Below, one piece after another: positions 42,182-50,628 of a stretch of DNA of 64,000 nt. This stretch comes from CBDAUN01 sp965214615 (lineage in GTDB: Bacteria > Pseudomonadota > Gammaproteobacteria > Arenicellales > JAJDZL01). Made by a program: the position numbers and the translations under genes. The notes beneath the pieces were generated by a model. It was given only the letters and a program-made list of their open reading frames with translations, was not told the origin of the DNA and made no database searches. Within the stretch, counting starts at the first letter, position 1; every line of letters starts with the position of its first letter. Where the stretch lies: contig OZ243952.1 in the NCBI GenBank assembly GCA_965214615.1, positions 2,170,001-2,234,000 of the forward strand. Reading direction: 5' to 3'.

Positions 42182-44338
42182 TTGAACATTTCATACAGAC
42201 CTGCAAAAAAGTCGTTTCTGACCGTTTCTGCGCTTGTGGCAGTAGCGATTGTCGTTTTTGTGCCCGGGATCTTTCGATGGCATGATCCGGAAAGTGTCGC
42301 ATCCAGCGAAGCCGGCCCGATTCTTGCCGCCCAGATTCATCACAGCCAGACATCCAAGGCCGTTGTTCAGCTCGTCAATTCGTTTCATTACAGGAATCGT
42401 CCGCTTGACAACGAATTCTCCTCTGAAATCCTCAATGAGTATTTAAACGCGCTTGATCCCAATCACAGCTATTTTCGCTCGACCGATATCCAGCAGTTCA
42501 ATTCTTATCGTTTCTACATGGACGATTTCCTGCGTTCCGGGAAACTCGATACAATTTTTGAAATCTTCAAAGTATTCAAGACGCGGGTTGCCGAACGCGC
42601 ATCGTTCGCCAAGACGCTGCTTGAAGGCAGCTTCGATTTCGGACTCGACGAGGAATTGCCACTAGACGGATCACAGGTCGACTGGCCGTTCAACCAGGCC
42701 GAGCATGACAGCCTTTGGAGACGGATTGTCAAGAACGAGTTCCTTAAACTGAAGCTCGCAGGTACCGAGGATAACGAAATCACAGAGACACTCAAGCAGC
42801 GCTACGAGCGCTACAGCCAGGTCATTTCGCTGACAAACTCGAATGACGTATTCGAGACTTTTGTCAATTCGTACTTGCGTTCGATTGAGCCTCATTCGGA
42901 ATACTTCTCACCTCATAGCTCGAAAAATCTGGCCATAAGCCTGACATCTCAAATCGAAGGCATCGGCGCAATGCTGCGTCTGGACAACGACCACACAATC
43001 ATTCATTCGGTGATTCCCGGCGGCCCGGCAGCCCGCAGCAATGACATTCATCCTGGCGACACCATCGTTGCGGTCAGTCAGGACGAAGGGCAGGGATTTG
43101 TGGACATCGTCGGCTGGCGGCTGAATGATGTCGTCGATGAAATCCGGGGGCCGCGCGGCACTTCCATCATACTGAAGATCATTCCGGAGGATTCGTTGCC
43201 GGATGCCAAGCCGGAAGTCGTGACTCTGGTTCGAGACAAGGTGAAAATCGAAGATCAGATCGCAAAAAAGTCGGCGGTTGAAATTTCTACGGATCACGAA
43301 ATACTGCGAATCGGAATCATAAGCCTGCCGTCGTTCTACTCGGGGCTAGCCGTTGACGGCGAGAGCCGTTCGAATCAAGATTCAGTGTCATCGTCCAAGG
43401 ATGTCAAGCGAATCCTCGAAGAATTAATCGACCGCCACGTCGACGGGGTCATACTTGATCTGCGCGGCAATGGCGGGGGTGCGCTGCAGGAAGCTGTGAA
43501 AGTAACCGGGCTGTTTATCAAGTCGGGCCCGATTGTTCAAGTTCGAACGACTACAAGCGATGCCGAAGTGATCAGGGACGAAGATTCCCGGATTGTCTAC
43601 GACGGGCCACTGGTGGTGCTCGTCGACAGGCGCAGCGCTTCGGCGTCTGAAATTGTCGCAGCAGCGATCAAGGACTACAGGCGCGGAATCGTCGTCGGAG
43701 AAACAACCTTCGGAAAAGGAGGCATTCAGACCGTGTGGCCGCTAAGCGAGGTCACCAAGCTGGACGAATCAGGCAATGTCAAGCTGACCACCGCGCAGTA
43801 TTACCGAATTGACGGGCCGAGCACGCAGCACGTCGGCGTAGCACCGGACATCCTATATCCTACAAACGATTTCGTGAAATATACGGGAGAGCGAGCCTTG
43901 GATCACGCGTTGCCGGAAAGCGTCATCGCGCCAACCGATATTCGGCAATGGCGAGATGCCGACCTTGTTGATGCGGTTCGTCCGGCAATTCGAAGACTGC
44001 ACCAGGTGCGTGCAGGGGCCAACCCTATTTTTACCTATCTGGCCAACGAAGAGCAGATATTGAGGGAGCGCTCCAAGGAGACCGAAGTCAGCCTTAATGA
44101 ATCACGCAGACGAGAATCGCAGCAGGAATTCAAGGACCGCCTGCTGGTCAATGTCAATCAGCTGCGCCAAGCGCTGGGCTTGGAATCTGTCGATGAGTTC
44201 CACGACGACGCCTTTCCGCGCGATGTGGCGGGAGATCCATTTTTGGACGAATCACTGAACATCATTGCCGACCTGATCACGGAAACCCGGGCCATGGCAT
44301 CTTCAAATCAATTCAGCACAGGCGCACGGTCCTCGTGA
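42182..44338 (+). CDS. prc: Tail-specific (carboxy-terminal processing) protease Prc/Tsp
   Basis: A 718-residue periplasmic protease. The start is TTG 42182, as no in-frame ATG or GTG lies upstream; it gives a signal sequence (FLTVSALVAVAIVVFVPGIF). A long N-terminal helical domain is followed by a PDZ domain (about 235-330, IEGIGAMLRLDNDHTIIHSV) and the S41 catalytic domain with LRGNGGGALQEAV, RRSASASEIVAAA and GETTFGKGGIQTV. By comparison with E. coli Tsp the catalytic Ser-Lys pair is S487 and K512. The C-terminal region is of DUF3340 type. It degrades tagged or misfolded periplasmic proteins. Confidence 0.93.
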   Translation: MNISYRPAKKSFLTVSALVAVAIVVFVPGIFRWHDPESVASSEAGPILAAQIHHSQTSKAVVQLVNSFHYRNRPLDNEFSSEILNEYLNALDPNHSYFRSTDIQQFNSYRFYMDDFLRSGKLDTIFEIFKVFKTRVAERASFAKTLLEGSFDFGLDEELPLDGSQVDWPFNQAEHDSLWRRIVKNEFLKLKLAGTEDNEITETLKQRYERYSQVISLTNSNDVFETFVNSYLRSIEPHSEYFSPHSSKNLAISLTSQIEGIGAMLRLDNDHTIIHSVIPGGPAARSNDIHPGDTIVAVSQDEGQGFVDIVGWRLNDVVDEIRGPRGTSIILKIIPEDSLPDAKPEVVTLVRDKVKIEDQIAKKSAVEISTDHEILRIGIISLPSFYSGLAVDGESRSNQDSVSSSKDVKRILEELIDRHVDGVILDLRGNGGGALQEAVKVTGLFIKSGPIVQVRTTTSDAEVIRDEDSRIVYDGPLVVLVDRRSASASEIVAAAIKDYRRGIVVGETTFGKGGIQTVWPLSEVTKLDESGNVKLTTAQYYRIDGPSTQHVGVAPDILYPTNDFVKYTGERALDHALPESVIAPTDIRQWRDADLVDAVRPAIRRLHQVRAGANPIFTYLANEEQILRERSKETEVSLNESRRRESQQEFKDRLLVNVNQLRQALGLESVDEFHDDAFPRDVAGDPFLDESLNIIADLITETRAMASSNQFSTGARSS

Positions 44339-44386
44339 TCCGGTCGTCCGCTGACCGAATCAGCACCAGCCAATGAAAACAATCCA

Positions 44387-45661
44387 ATGACCTATTCCAG
44401 CTGGGCGACGAAGATTCTGAACGAAAGCGGCATCACGACGCTGATGAAGGACTTGTCCACGACCGATCAATCGGTGCATATGCTGGGCGGTGGGAATCCG
44501 GCGCGCATTCCGGGCATCGAAGAGTATTTCCGTGAGCAAATGGCTGCGGTAATGGCCGAGCCGAGGAGCTTTGAGACGCTTGTCGGCAATTACGCTGGTC
44601 CGCAGGGTTCGCGTCAATTCATCAGCGCGCTAGCCGACCTGTTCCGTGCCCGCTATGGCTGGGATATCGGGTCACAGCACATTGCCATAACCAATGGCAG
44701 TCAAACAGCATTCAGCCTACTGTTCAGAATGCTGGCAGGCGCCTATCCTGACGGCGGCGCAAAACGCGTGCTTTTGCCCATATGTCCCGAGTACATCGGC
44801 TACAGCGATACGGGAGAGCCGAATCCTTTGCTTGTATCGCAACGGCCTAAGATTGTGCCGATTTCGGAACATTTGTTCAAGTATCAAATCGATTTCGACA
44901 ATCTTGATGTCGGACCTGGTATCAGCGCGATGTGCGTGTCGCGGCCGACCAATCCGACGGGTAATATGCTCACCGGCATCGAAATTCAGTCGCTGGCGGC
45001 GCTTGCAAGGGAATGCGGCATTCCTCTGATCATAGACGGCGCCTACGGATTGCCGTTTCCAGGCATTGTGTATGCAGACACGCAGCCGTACTGGGACGAC
45101 AGCGTGATCCTAGTGCTCAGTCTTTCGAAACTCGGACTGCCCGGCGTTCGCACCGGCATCGTCGTTGCGGACCCGCAAATTATCGATTCGCTGACCTGCG
45201 TCAATGCAGTGACCGCGCTTGCCACGTGCGACTTCGGAGCCACGCTGGCATGCGAATCGGTCAGAAGCGGGGATATCCTGAATCTTAGCCGCAACATCAT
45301 TCAGCCCTACTACCGCGAAGCTGCGCAACGCATGATCAATCTTGTCGAAGACCACTTCGACGGACTGCCATACATGCTACACAGCGTGGAGGGCGCATTC
45401 TTTGTGTGGCTATGGTTTCCGGATTTGCCGATTTCGAGTTCGGAGCTTTATGCGAGAATCAAGTCGAGCGGAACGATCGTGGTACCTGGAAGCCATTTCT
45501 TTCCCGGACTGAAGGACGATGGCTGGCGGCACCGGCACGAGTGCATCCGGGTCAGCTACGCCGGCGAACCGGATACTGTGGAAGCGGGAGTCCGCACGAT
45601 CGCGCGCGAAGTCAAGCGGGCGTACAGCGCAATTCAGGCGCGCGCAAGCTCCTTCGCATAG
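44387..45661 (+). CDS. avtA: Valine--pyruvate aminotransferase (AvtA)
   Basis: A 424-residue class I/II aminotransferase. It begins with the AvtA-specific text SGITTLMKDL and MLGGGNPARIPGIE, continues with the PLP-site segments NGSQTAFSLLFRML, SRPTNPTGNML and LSLSKLGLPGVRTGI with the PLP lysine, and ends with a VEGAFFVWLWF block. It interconverts valine and pyruvate with 2-oxoisovalerate and alanine. It is transcribed alone; the convergent amidotransferase gene overlaps its 3' end by 28 bases. Confidence 0.93.
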   Translation: MTYSSWATKILNESGITTLMKDLSTTDQSVHMLGGGNPARIPGIEEYFREQMAAVMAEPRSFETLVGNYAGPQGSRQFISALADLFRARYGWDIGSQHIAITNGSQTAFSLLFRMLAGAYPDGGAKRVLLPICPEYIGYSDTGEPNPLLVSQRPKIVPISEHLFKYQIDFDNLDVGPGISAMCVSRPTNPTGNMLTGIEIQSLAALARECGIPLIIDGAYGLPFPGIVYADTQPYWDDSVILVLSLSKLGLPGVRTGIVVADPQIIDSLTCVNAVTALATCDFGATLACESVRSGDILNLSRNIIQPYYREAAQRMINLVEDHFDGLPYMLHSVEGAFFVWLWFPDLPISSSELYARIKSSGTIVVPGSHFFPGLKDDGWRHRHECIRVSYAGEPDTVEAGVRTIAREVKRAYSAIQARASSFA

Positions 45662-46404
45662 AACGGCGCGTCGGAACCTTGCAGGCATGAGTGCTTAGCA
45701 GCCGACCATTCGACGAGCACCTCGAAAAGGCGCTGCTGAATAGGCGACTCGGATGCGTTGTATTCCGGATGCCACTGTACTGAGATCAGTTTCGGGTACA
45801 GCTTCGATTCGATCGCTTCGATGACGCCATCCGGCGACCACCCGACCGCCTGAAAGTCCCGCGCTACATCCCTGACGCATTGATGATGGTACGAGGAGCA
45901 CTCGAATTCGTGCTCGCCGAGCAGATTGGCAAGCGTTGAATTCGGATCAAGCGAGACCGGGTGGCGGGTTTTTGTGCGGCGTTTGATGTCCTGACTCCTA
46001 TGCTTGACTGAATCGCCGAAGGCATCCGGCAGGTGTTCGTGCAGCGTGCCGCCGAACATCACATTGACGATCTGTATCCCGCGGCAGATTGCCAAAGTGG
46101 GCAGCGACTGCTCAGCAGCAAGCTTGGTCAGATGCAATTCGCATTCGTCCCGCTTCTGATTGACGTAGGCAACCATTTCATGTTCGTCACCCCCGTACGC
46201 CGAGGGATGAATGTCGCCGCCGCCTGAAAGGACGAGTCCGTCGAGCCTGGCGATTAGCTCGCCCGGTTCGGACACCGGGTCGGAGGCCAGAACTACCGGA
46301 ATGCCGCCAGCGTTGGCAATCGCGTCAAGATACGCGGCCGGCGAAATGAATCGATCCTTGTGATTTCTCGGGTATGAAGTAACTCCGATGAGTGGTTTAG
46401 CCAT
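45634..46404 (-). CDS. Class I glutamine amidotransferase-like hydrolase (PuuD family)
   Basis: A 256-residue Peptidase_C26 protein: PLIGVTSYPRNHKDR at the N-terminus, LDGLVLSGGGDIHPS, the nucleophile elbow AICRGIQIVNVMFGGTLHEHLPD with the catalytic cysteine, and the His-Glu pair near SVQWHPEYN. The family hydrolyses gamma-glutamyl-gamma-aminobutyrate (PuuD) or related gamma-glutamyl amides. No other putrescine-pathway gene is here, so the substrate is open. Its start overlaps the NUDIX gene end by 8 bases; its tail overlaps avtA. Confidence 0.85.
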   Translation of the reverse strand: MAKPLIGVTSYPRNHKDRFISPAAYLDAIANAGGIPVVLASDPVSEPGELIARLDGLVLSGGGDIHPSAYGGDEHEMVAYVNQKRDECELHLTKLAAEQSLPTLAICRGIQIVNVMFGGTLHEHLPDAFGDSVKHRSQDIKRRTKTRHPVSLDPNSTLANLLGEHEFECSSYHHQCVRDVARDFQAVGWSPDGVIEAIESKLYPKLISVQWHPEYNASESPIQQRLFEVLVEWSAAKHSCLQGSDAPFYAKELARA

Positions 46405-46915
46405 TCGGTTTGCCTAATTCGAGGTAGTGTTGCCAAATCAATTGTATGCTTTGTGTCAAGGATTCGGGCTGCTCTTTCATCCACCGGCTCAGCTGTTCAG
46501 GGCTGAACCACCTTCCGTCCACCGCCTCGCTCCGGTCAATGCGGACCGGGCCGCTGTCGCGAATCCTGTAGACCCAGCAGAATTCGTATCCGGTCGTTGT
46601 ATCAGCCTGCAGCTTGAACAGCCTTGTCGGTATTGCACGCAACCGGATGCCGAGCTCTTCGGAGGTTTCGCGAACAATAGCGCTGTCATATGATTCGCCC
46701 GCTTCCAGATGTCCTGCAACCGATGAATCCCATAGACCCGGATTGCAGTCTTTTTGCGGCGATCGCAATTGCAGGAACACGCGCCCGCTGGAATCAAAGA
46801 CAAGTCCGTGAACTGAGCGATGGTAGAGCCTGCGACGATGCACTACGGAACGCGGCAATCGGCCAATCACTTGGTCATGTCGATTGACAACGTCGAAAAT
46901 TTCTTCCGTTTGCAT
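46397..46915 (-). CDS. NUDIX hydrolase, YfcD/IPP-isomerase-like
   Basis: A 172-residue NUDIX protein beginning EEIFDVVNRHDQVIGRLPRS and RRLYHRSVHGLVF, as in YfcD and isopentenyl-diphosphate isomerase-like proteins. The Nudix box is visible as GHLEAGESYDSAIVRETSEELGI-type text (GxE ... REtSEELGI). It probably hydrolyses a nucleoside-diphosphate derivative; the substrate is unknown. It is translationally coupled to the PuuD-like gene downstream. Confidence 0.87.
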   Translation of the reverse strand: MQTEEIFDVVNRHDQVIGRLPRSVVHRRRLYHRSVHGLVFDSSGRVFLQLRSPQKDCNPGLWDSSVAGHLEAGESYDSAIVRETSEELGIRLRAIPTRLFKLQADTTTGYEFCWVYRIRDSGPVRIDRSEAVDGRWFSPEQLSRWMKEQPESLTQSIQLIWQHYLELGKPNG

Positions 46916-46937
46916 GACTGGATTTTATGCCGCCGCA

Positions 46938-46980
46938 ACAAAAAAGGCCAAAACGTCGCCGAAACGAAATCCTGGCCTTT
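46938..46980 (-). terminator. Rho-independent terminator of the tRNA-fMet transcript
   Basis: Read on the minus strand just after the tRNA, AAAGGCCAG pairs with TTGGCCTTTTTT across a loop of about 20 bases (46941-46980). The stem ends in a T-run, the normal terminator form. Confidence 0.7.
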
Positions 46981-46986
46981 GGCATT

Positions 46987-47063
46987 TGGTAGCGGGGGTA
47001 GGATTCGAACCTACGGCCTTCGGGTTATGAGCCCGACGAGCTGCCAGACTGCTCCACCCCGCA
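46987..47063 (-). tRNA. tRNA-fMet (CAT), initiator
   Basis: A 77-base cloverleaf with encoded CCA. The anticodon arm has the three stacked G:C pairs of initiators (GGGCTCATAACCC), the D arm is GAGC/GCTC and the T arm GTAGG/CCTAC. Bases 1 and 72 are both U where E. coli has C and A, which keeps the unpaired 1:72 position needed for formylation. Confidence 0.93.
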
Positions 47064-47271
47064 ACGATATTTGAAAAGCGCATTGTATGTAATCCGTCCC
47101 ATGTTTGCAAGACGGAAACGAATATATTTTTTCGAATTGAAACCCGATGGGACGAAATTGTCCGTTCCAGGATGGCACAGCGCCATCATTTGCTTGCGGC
47201 TCCGGATTTAGGCCGAAAAGGCGATGCAGCCACGTGGAATGGGAACTCGAAGTAAATCCAAGGCAAGCAGA

Positions 47272-47796
47272 TCACGTATCTTGCACCGCTTGCGATGCAC
47301 GGCACGGGCCGGAGCCTGCCGATTCGATGACGATCGGCGAATTCAGTTCGAATTCGACAGTGTTCTCATCCGGATTGCTTCGATCGATCACGAAATAGTA
47401 TTGCCCTTGGTCGAGAGTCAGCAAGAAATGATGCCACACGCCGCGCCGATAATTCACCCCTTGCGAGCCGTCGGTTACGAAGAAGCGCAATTGTTCCAGC
47501 TCAGGCGCCTCGGATGCAGGAGCGACAATGATCAGAAACCGGCTGTCCCCTCCGGGAAGAAATGCCTGGCTGGACGAAGGATGCCGTTCCAGCCGTTCGA
47601 CGGCAAATGGAAATGCAACAGGCCTGGCTCTGAAAATGCTTATCGAAGGCGTGCCGCCATCAATGACATCCAGTTGTGCCAAATGCTCAAACCGGTCCGC
47701 ATATCCGTAATTGACGGTGCGAAACGGCCTGCCTGCAACGCTGATTACGTCGCCGAAGGGTCGGAATCCCTCTTGCGTTAATGGTTCAATTTCCAT
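47272..47796 (-). CDS. allA: Ureidoglycolate lyase (AllA)
   Basis: A 174-residue cupin-fold AllA protein. It starts EIEPLTQEGFRPFGDVI and carries SISIFRARPVAFPFAVERLERHP, the QAFLPG segment and GVWHHFLLTL with conserved histidines. It splits ureidoglycolate to glyoxylate and urea, the last step of the ureide operon. It starts 6 bases after the allantoicase stop. Confidence 0.92.
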   Translation of the reverse strand: MEIEPLTQEGFRPFGDVISVAGRPFRTVNYGYADRFEHLAQLDVIDGGTPSISIFRARPVAFPFAVERLERHPSSSQAFLPGGDSRFLIIVAPASEAPELEQLRFFVTDGSQGVNYRRGVWHHFLLTLDQGQYYFVIDRSNPDENTVEFELNSPIVIESAGSGPCRASQAVQDT

Positions 47797-47802
47797 CCAA
47801 GA

Positions 47803-48777
47803 TCATGAGAGTGTGCCAAATATGCGAAGTCGCCCCACACCTCCGTCAGGATGCATCTCCAAGGCGACATGGGATACGGGACCGATGTCGCGCACCTCGT
47901 CTCCGTATCTGTGCAGGAAGTCGGACTGCATCTTGGTCTCGGGCAGAAGGCATTTCCATAGAGATTTATCCCTAACCAGTTCCTCTGCATTCGCATCAGG
48001 CGCCATCACGCCCATCACCGCGCATCGGGCGGGGTAATTGCCTTTGAAATGCAGCGTATCGATGTGAATCCCTTGCACACGTCCGGGGTGTCCGAGCCTC
48101 AATGCCGCCCAGTCGTATCCGGGGCCGCGCCGGCGCCGCGTCTCCCATCCGTCTCCCATGTTGGCCGCGCGGTCCGGGGCAAGCAGATTCTGGGCGCTAC
48201 CGAAATGCATATCGCTGCACGCCACGGCAACGCCGCCGTTTTCAGCCGCGGCCAGATCAACAGATTCGTCGCGGGCAATCGCAGTCCAGTCCTTGAAAAC
48301 CGTGCCGTACGCGCGCAGCCGGGCTACACCGCCGTCGGGATAGATGTGCAAGCGCAGATGATTCCATATTTGCCGCGAGGCGATCTCAAAGGTGTTATGC
48401 GAATCCCCCTTCAATTGGGTTTTTTCAACAATTTCGTGCCATTGGGTCGATTCGTCTGGCGGCCCGTGCGAGTCGCATGCCTCTACCGATGCGGCTTCCG
48501 GATAGTTGCCCGTAAAGTGGCTCGTATCCACGATCAGTCTTTCGAGAGCGCCGCGGCATATTCGAACAGTACAGTAGTCATGGCCTTCGGTGCGCCTTCG
48601 CCTTGACTCCCAGCCGTCCATCCACTTGCCGCGGTCGGTAAATTTGCCCTCGATAAATACAGGGGGCTCAGGCTTGATCAGGGACGACGCTTCTGCGAAA
48701 AAGTCGTCTGTGGACATAAGAACCTTCGCTCCAAGGCGCGGTTGCGCCAAGTCCACATGGTCAGAGAGAATTATCAA
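47803..48777 (-). CDS. alc: Allantoicase
   Basis: A 324-residue protein made of two similar allantoicase halves: GKWMDGWESRRRR...CTVRIC with ERLIVDTSHFTGNYPEA, and GDGWETRRRRGPGYDWAALRLG with GIHIDTLHFKGNYPA. Each half closes with LRIYPDGGVARLR-like or MHPDGGVGRLRIFG text. It hydrolyses allantoate to ureidoglycolate and urea. It lies between puuE and allA with gaps of 6 bases on each side. Confidence 0.93.
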   Translation of the reverse strand: MIILSDHVDLAQPRLGAKVLMSTDDFFAEASSLIKPEPPVFIEGKFTDRGKWMDGWESRRRRTEGHDYCTVRICRGALERLIVDTSHFTGNYPEAASVEACDSHGPPDESTQWHEIVEKTQLKGDSHNTFEIASRQIWNHLRLHIYPDGGVARLRAYGTVFKDWTAIARDESVDLAAAENGGVAVACSDMHFGSAQNLLAPDRAANMGDGWETRRRRGPGYDWAALRLGHPGRVQGIHIDTLHFKGNYPARCAVMGVMAPDANAEELVRDKSLWKCLLPETKMQSDFLHRYGDEVRDIGPVSHVALEMHPDGGVGRLRIFGTLS

Positions 48778-48783
48778 TTTTGC

Positions 48784-49716
48784 TCACGCCTCATGTTCCG
48801 CAGTGCCATGCGGATAGAAATTGCCGATCCAATGTTCAGCGATATCGATGCGTCGGCATAGCCACACGCTCGAGTGGGATTTGACGTATTCCAAAAAGCG
48901 ATTCAATCCGGCAATTCTTCCTGGACGTCCGACAAGCCTGCAATGCAATCCGACCGACATCATCTTTGGTCGGTCAGCCCCCTCTTCGTATAGTACATCG
49001 AAAGCATCTTTCAAGTAGGTATAGAACTGTTCGCCTGTATGAAACCCCTGGGCTGTGGCAAATCGCATGTCATTGGCATCGAGGGTATAGGGGATCACCA
49101 GATGAGGCTTTTCGGGTCCATTCACCCAGAAAGGCAGATCGTCGCTGTAGTCGTCCGAATCGTAGACGAATCCGCCCTCTTCCATGACGAGGCGTCGCGT
49201 GTTCGGGCTGGTGCGTCCGGTATACCACCCGAGCGGGCGCTGTCCGACAGCGGATTCAATCGCCCGGATGGCCAGACCGATATGCTCGCGCTCGGTGTGC
49301 TCGTCAATGTACTGATAATCGATCCACCGATAGCCGTGGCTGCAGATTTCGTGTCCTGACGCCGCCATTGTCTCGATCAGTCCGGGATTGCGCTCGACAG
49401 CCATTCCAACCGCGTATATTGTCAGCGGCACCTGATGGTTCCGAAACAGCCGCAGCACTCTCCAGGCTCCGGCTCGCGAACCGTATTCGTATATCGATTC
49501 CATGCTCATGTGACGAGTGGACTCACGCGCATCGGCACCGATAATTTCCGACAGAAATGCTTCCGAAGCCCTGTCGCCGTGCAAGATGCAGTTCTCTGCG
49601 CCTTCCTCGTAGTTCAGCACAAATTGAACAGCGATGCGTGCGCCGCCGGGCCAGCGCGCATGCGGAGGCGTGGCGCCGTATCCGATCAAGTCTCTAGGGT
49701 AGTCGTCGTGACTCAT
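48784..49716 (-). CDS. puuE: Allantoinase, polysaccharide-deacetylase type (PuuE)
   Basis: A 310-residue NodB-fold hydrolase starting YPRDLIGYGATPPHARWPGGARIAVQ, the PuuE signature, with GSRAGAWRVLRLF, HEICSHGYRWIDYQ and YDSDDYSDDLPFWV. This family is the metal-independent alternative to classical allantoinase and converts allantoin to allantoate. It is the first gene of the three-gene ureide operon. A racemase-like gene is divergent, 110 bases away. Confidence 0.92.
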   Translation of the reverse strand: MSHDDYPRDLIGYGATPPHARWPGGARIAVQFVLNYEEGAENCILHGDRASEAFLSEIIGADARESTRHMSMESIYEYGSRAGAWRVLRLFRNHQVPLTIYAVGMAVERNPGLIETMAASGHEICSHGYRWIDYQYIDEHTEREHIGLAIRAIESAVGQRPLGWYTGRTSPNTRRLVMEEGGFVYDSDDYSDDLPFWVNGPEKPHLVIPYTLDANDMRFATAQGFHTGEQFYTYLKDAFDVLYEEGADRPKMMSVGLHCRLVGRPGRIAGLNRFLEYVKSHSSVWLCRRIDIAEHWIGNFYPHGTAEHEA

Positions 49717-49826
49717 TAGATTTCCGCTTTCAGTTCCTCACAGTCAACAATACGACAAATATGAGGGCCGATGGTTCATAATTCCGATAATACCGCTGCT
49801 CATCCATCCGGGAATCTTCAATACCG

Positions 49827-50564
49827 ATGAAAATACTCTTGATCAACCCGAACACGACGGATCTCGTTACTCGGCGCGCGGTCGCTGCGGCCTGCGCCTC
49901 AGCATCGGGAGGCACCATCATCGAAGGCGTCACAGGATACTTCGGCGCACCGATTATAAACAGCCTGACCGATAACGCCATCGGCACTTACTGCGCCATT
50001 GAGCTTGCTGCGCAGCACGCAGGCGGATATGACGCAGTCGTGCTTGCAGTTTCATTTGACTCAGGACTGCTTGAATTGCGGGAAATGCTGTCGATTCCGG
50101 TCGCCGGGATGAGTGAATCGGCGATGCGCCGCGCCTGCGAGGCAGGCGAAAAATTCTCCCTCATCTCCTTCGGCGAGAGAACCAAGCCGCTGTATCGGCA
50201 ACTGGCCAGCCGCTACGGCATGGGCGACCGTCTTGCCAGCGTTCGATGCATCGAAACATTGTCTGCAGAGCAAATGGCCGATACCGATTTTCTGGTTGAG
50301 CGCGTGAGCGTTGAACTGGAACGTGCGGAATCTGAAGACGGGGCGCAGGCAGGCATACTTTCGGCCACTGTGTTTGCCGGACTTGCAGATCGGTTTGCGG
50401 TAGGCATCCCGGTTATCGACGGCATCGCCGCAGCGATCGCCGACATCGAAGCTGATGATGGCGGCACCAGTTTGCTCACAAGCTGCGGTTATCCGCAAGC
50501 CAAGCGCATGTCAGGCGTATCCGACGCTTTACGCAATGCCTATCTTGATTTTCCGGATGACTGA
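49827..50564 (+). CDS. Asp/Glu/hydantoin racemase family protein lacking both catalytic cysteines
   Basis: A 245-residue protein with the family start ILLINPNTTDLVTRRAV and overall length of hydantoin/allantoin racemases. Aligned by eye with hydantoin racemases, the first catalytic cysteine (motif ACxDDPGL) is V75 in DAVVLAVSFDSGL, and the second (motif LGCAGM) is A180 in DGAQAGILSATVFAGL. Position next to puuE suggests an allantoin-related role, but the two-cysteine racemisation mechanism cannot operate. It may be a binding protein, a different lyase or a decayed enzyme; the reading frame is intact. Confidence 0.8.
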   Translation: MKILLINPNTTDLVTRRAVAAACASASGGTIIEGVTGYFGAPIINSLTDNAIGTYCAIELAAQHAGGYDAVVLAVSFDSGLLELREMLSIPVAGMSESAMRRACEAGEKFSLISFGERTKPLYRQLASRYGMGDRLASVRCIETLSAEQMADTDFLVERVSVELERAESEDGAQAGILSATVFAGLADRFAVGIPVIDGIAAAIADIEADDGGTSLLTSCGYPQAKRMSGVSDALRNAYLDFPDD

Positions 50565-50628
50565 CGCAAGGCCAGTCGGAACAAATCGCCTATTCCTAGA
50601 AAATTACCGGCTGTCGCCGAGCGGCGGG

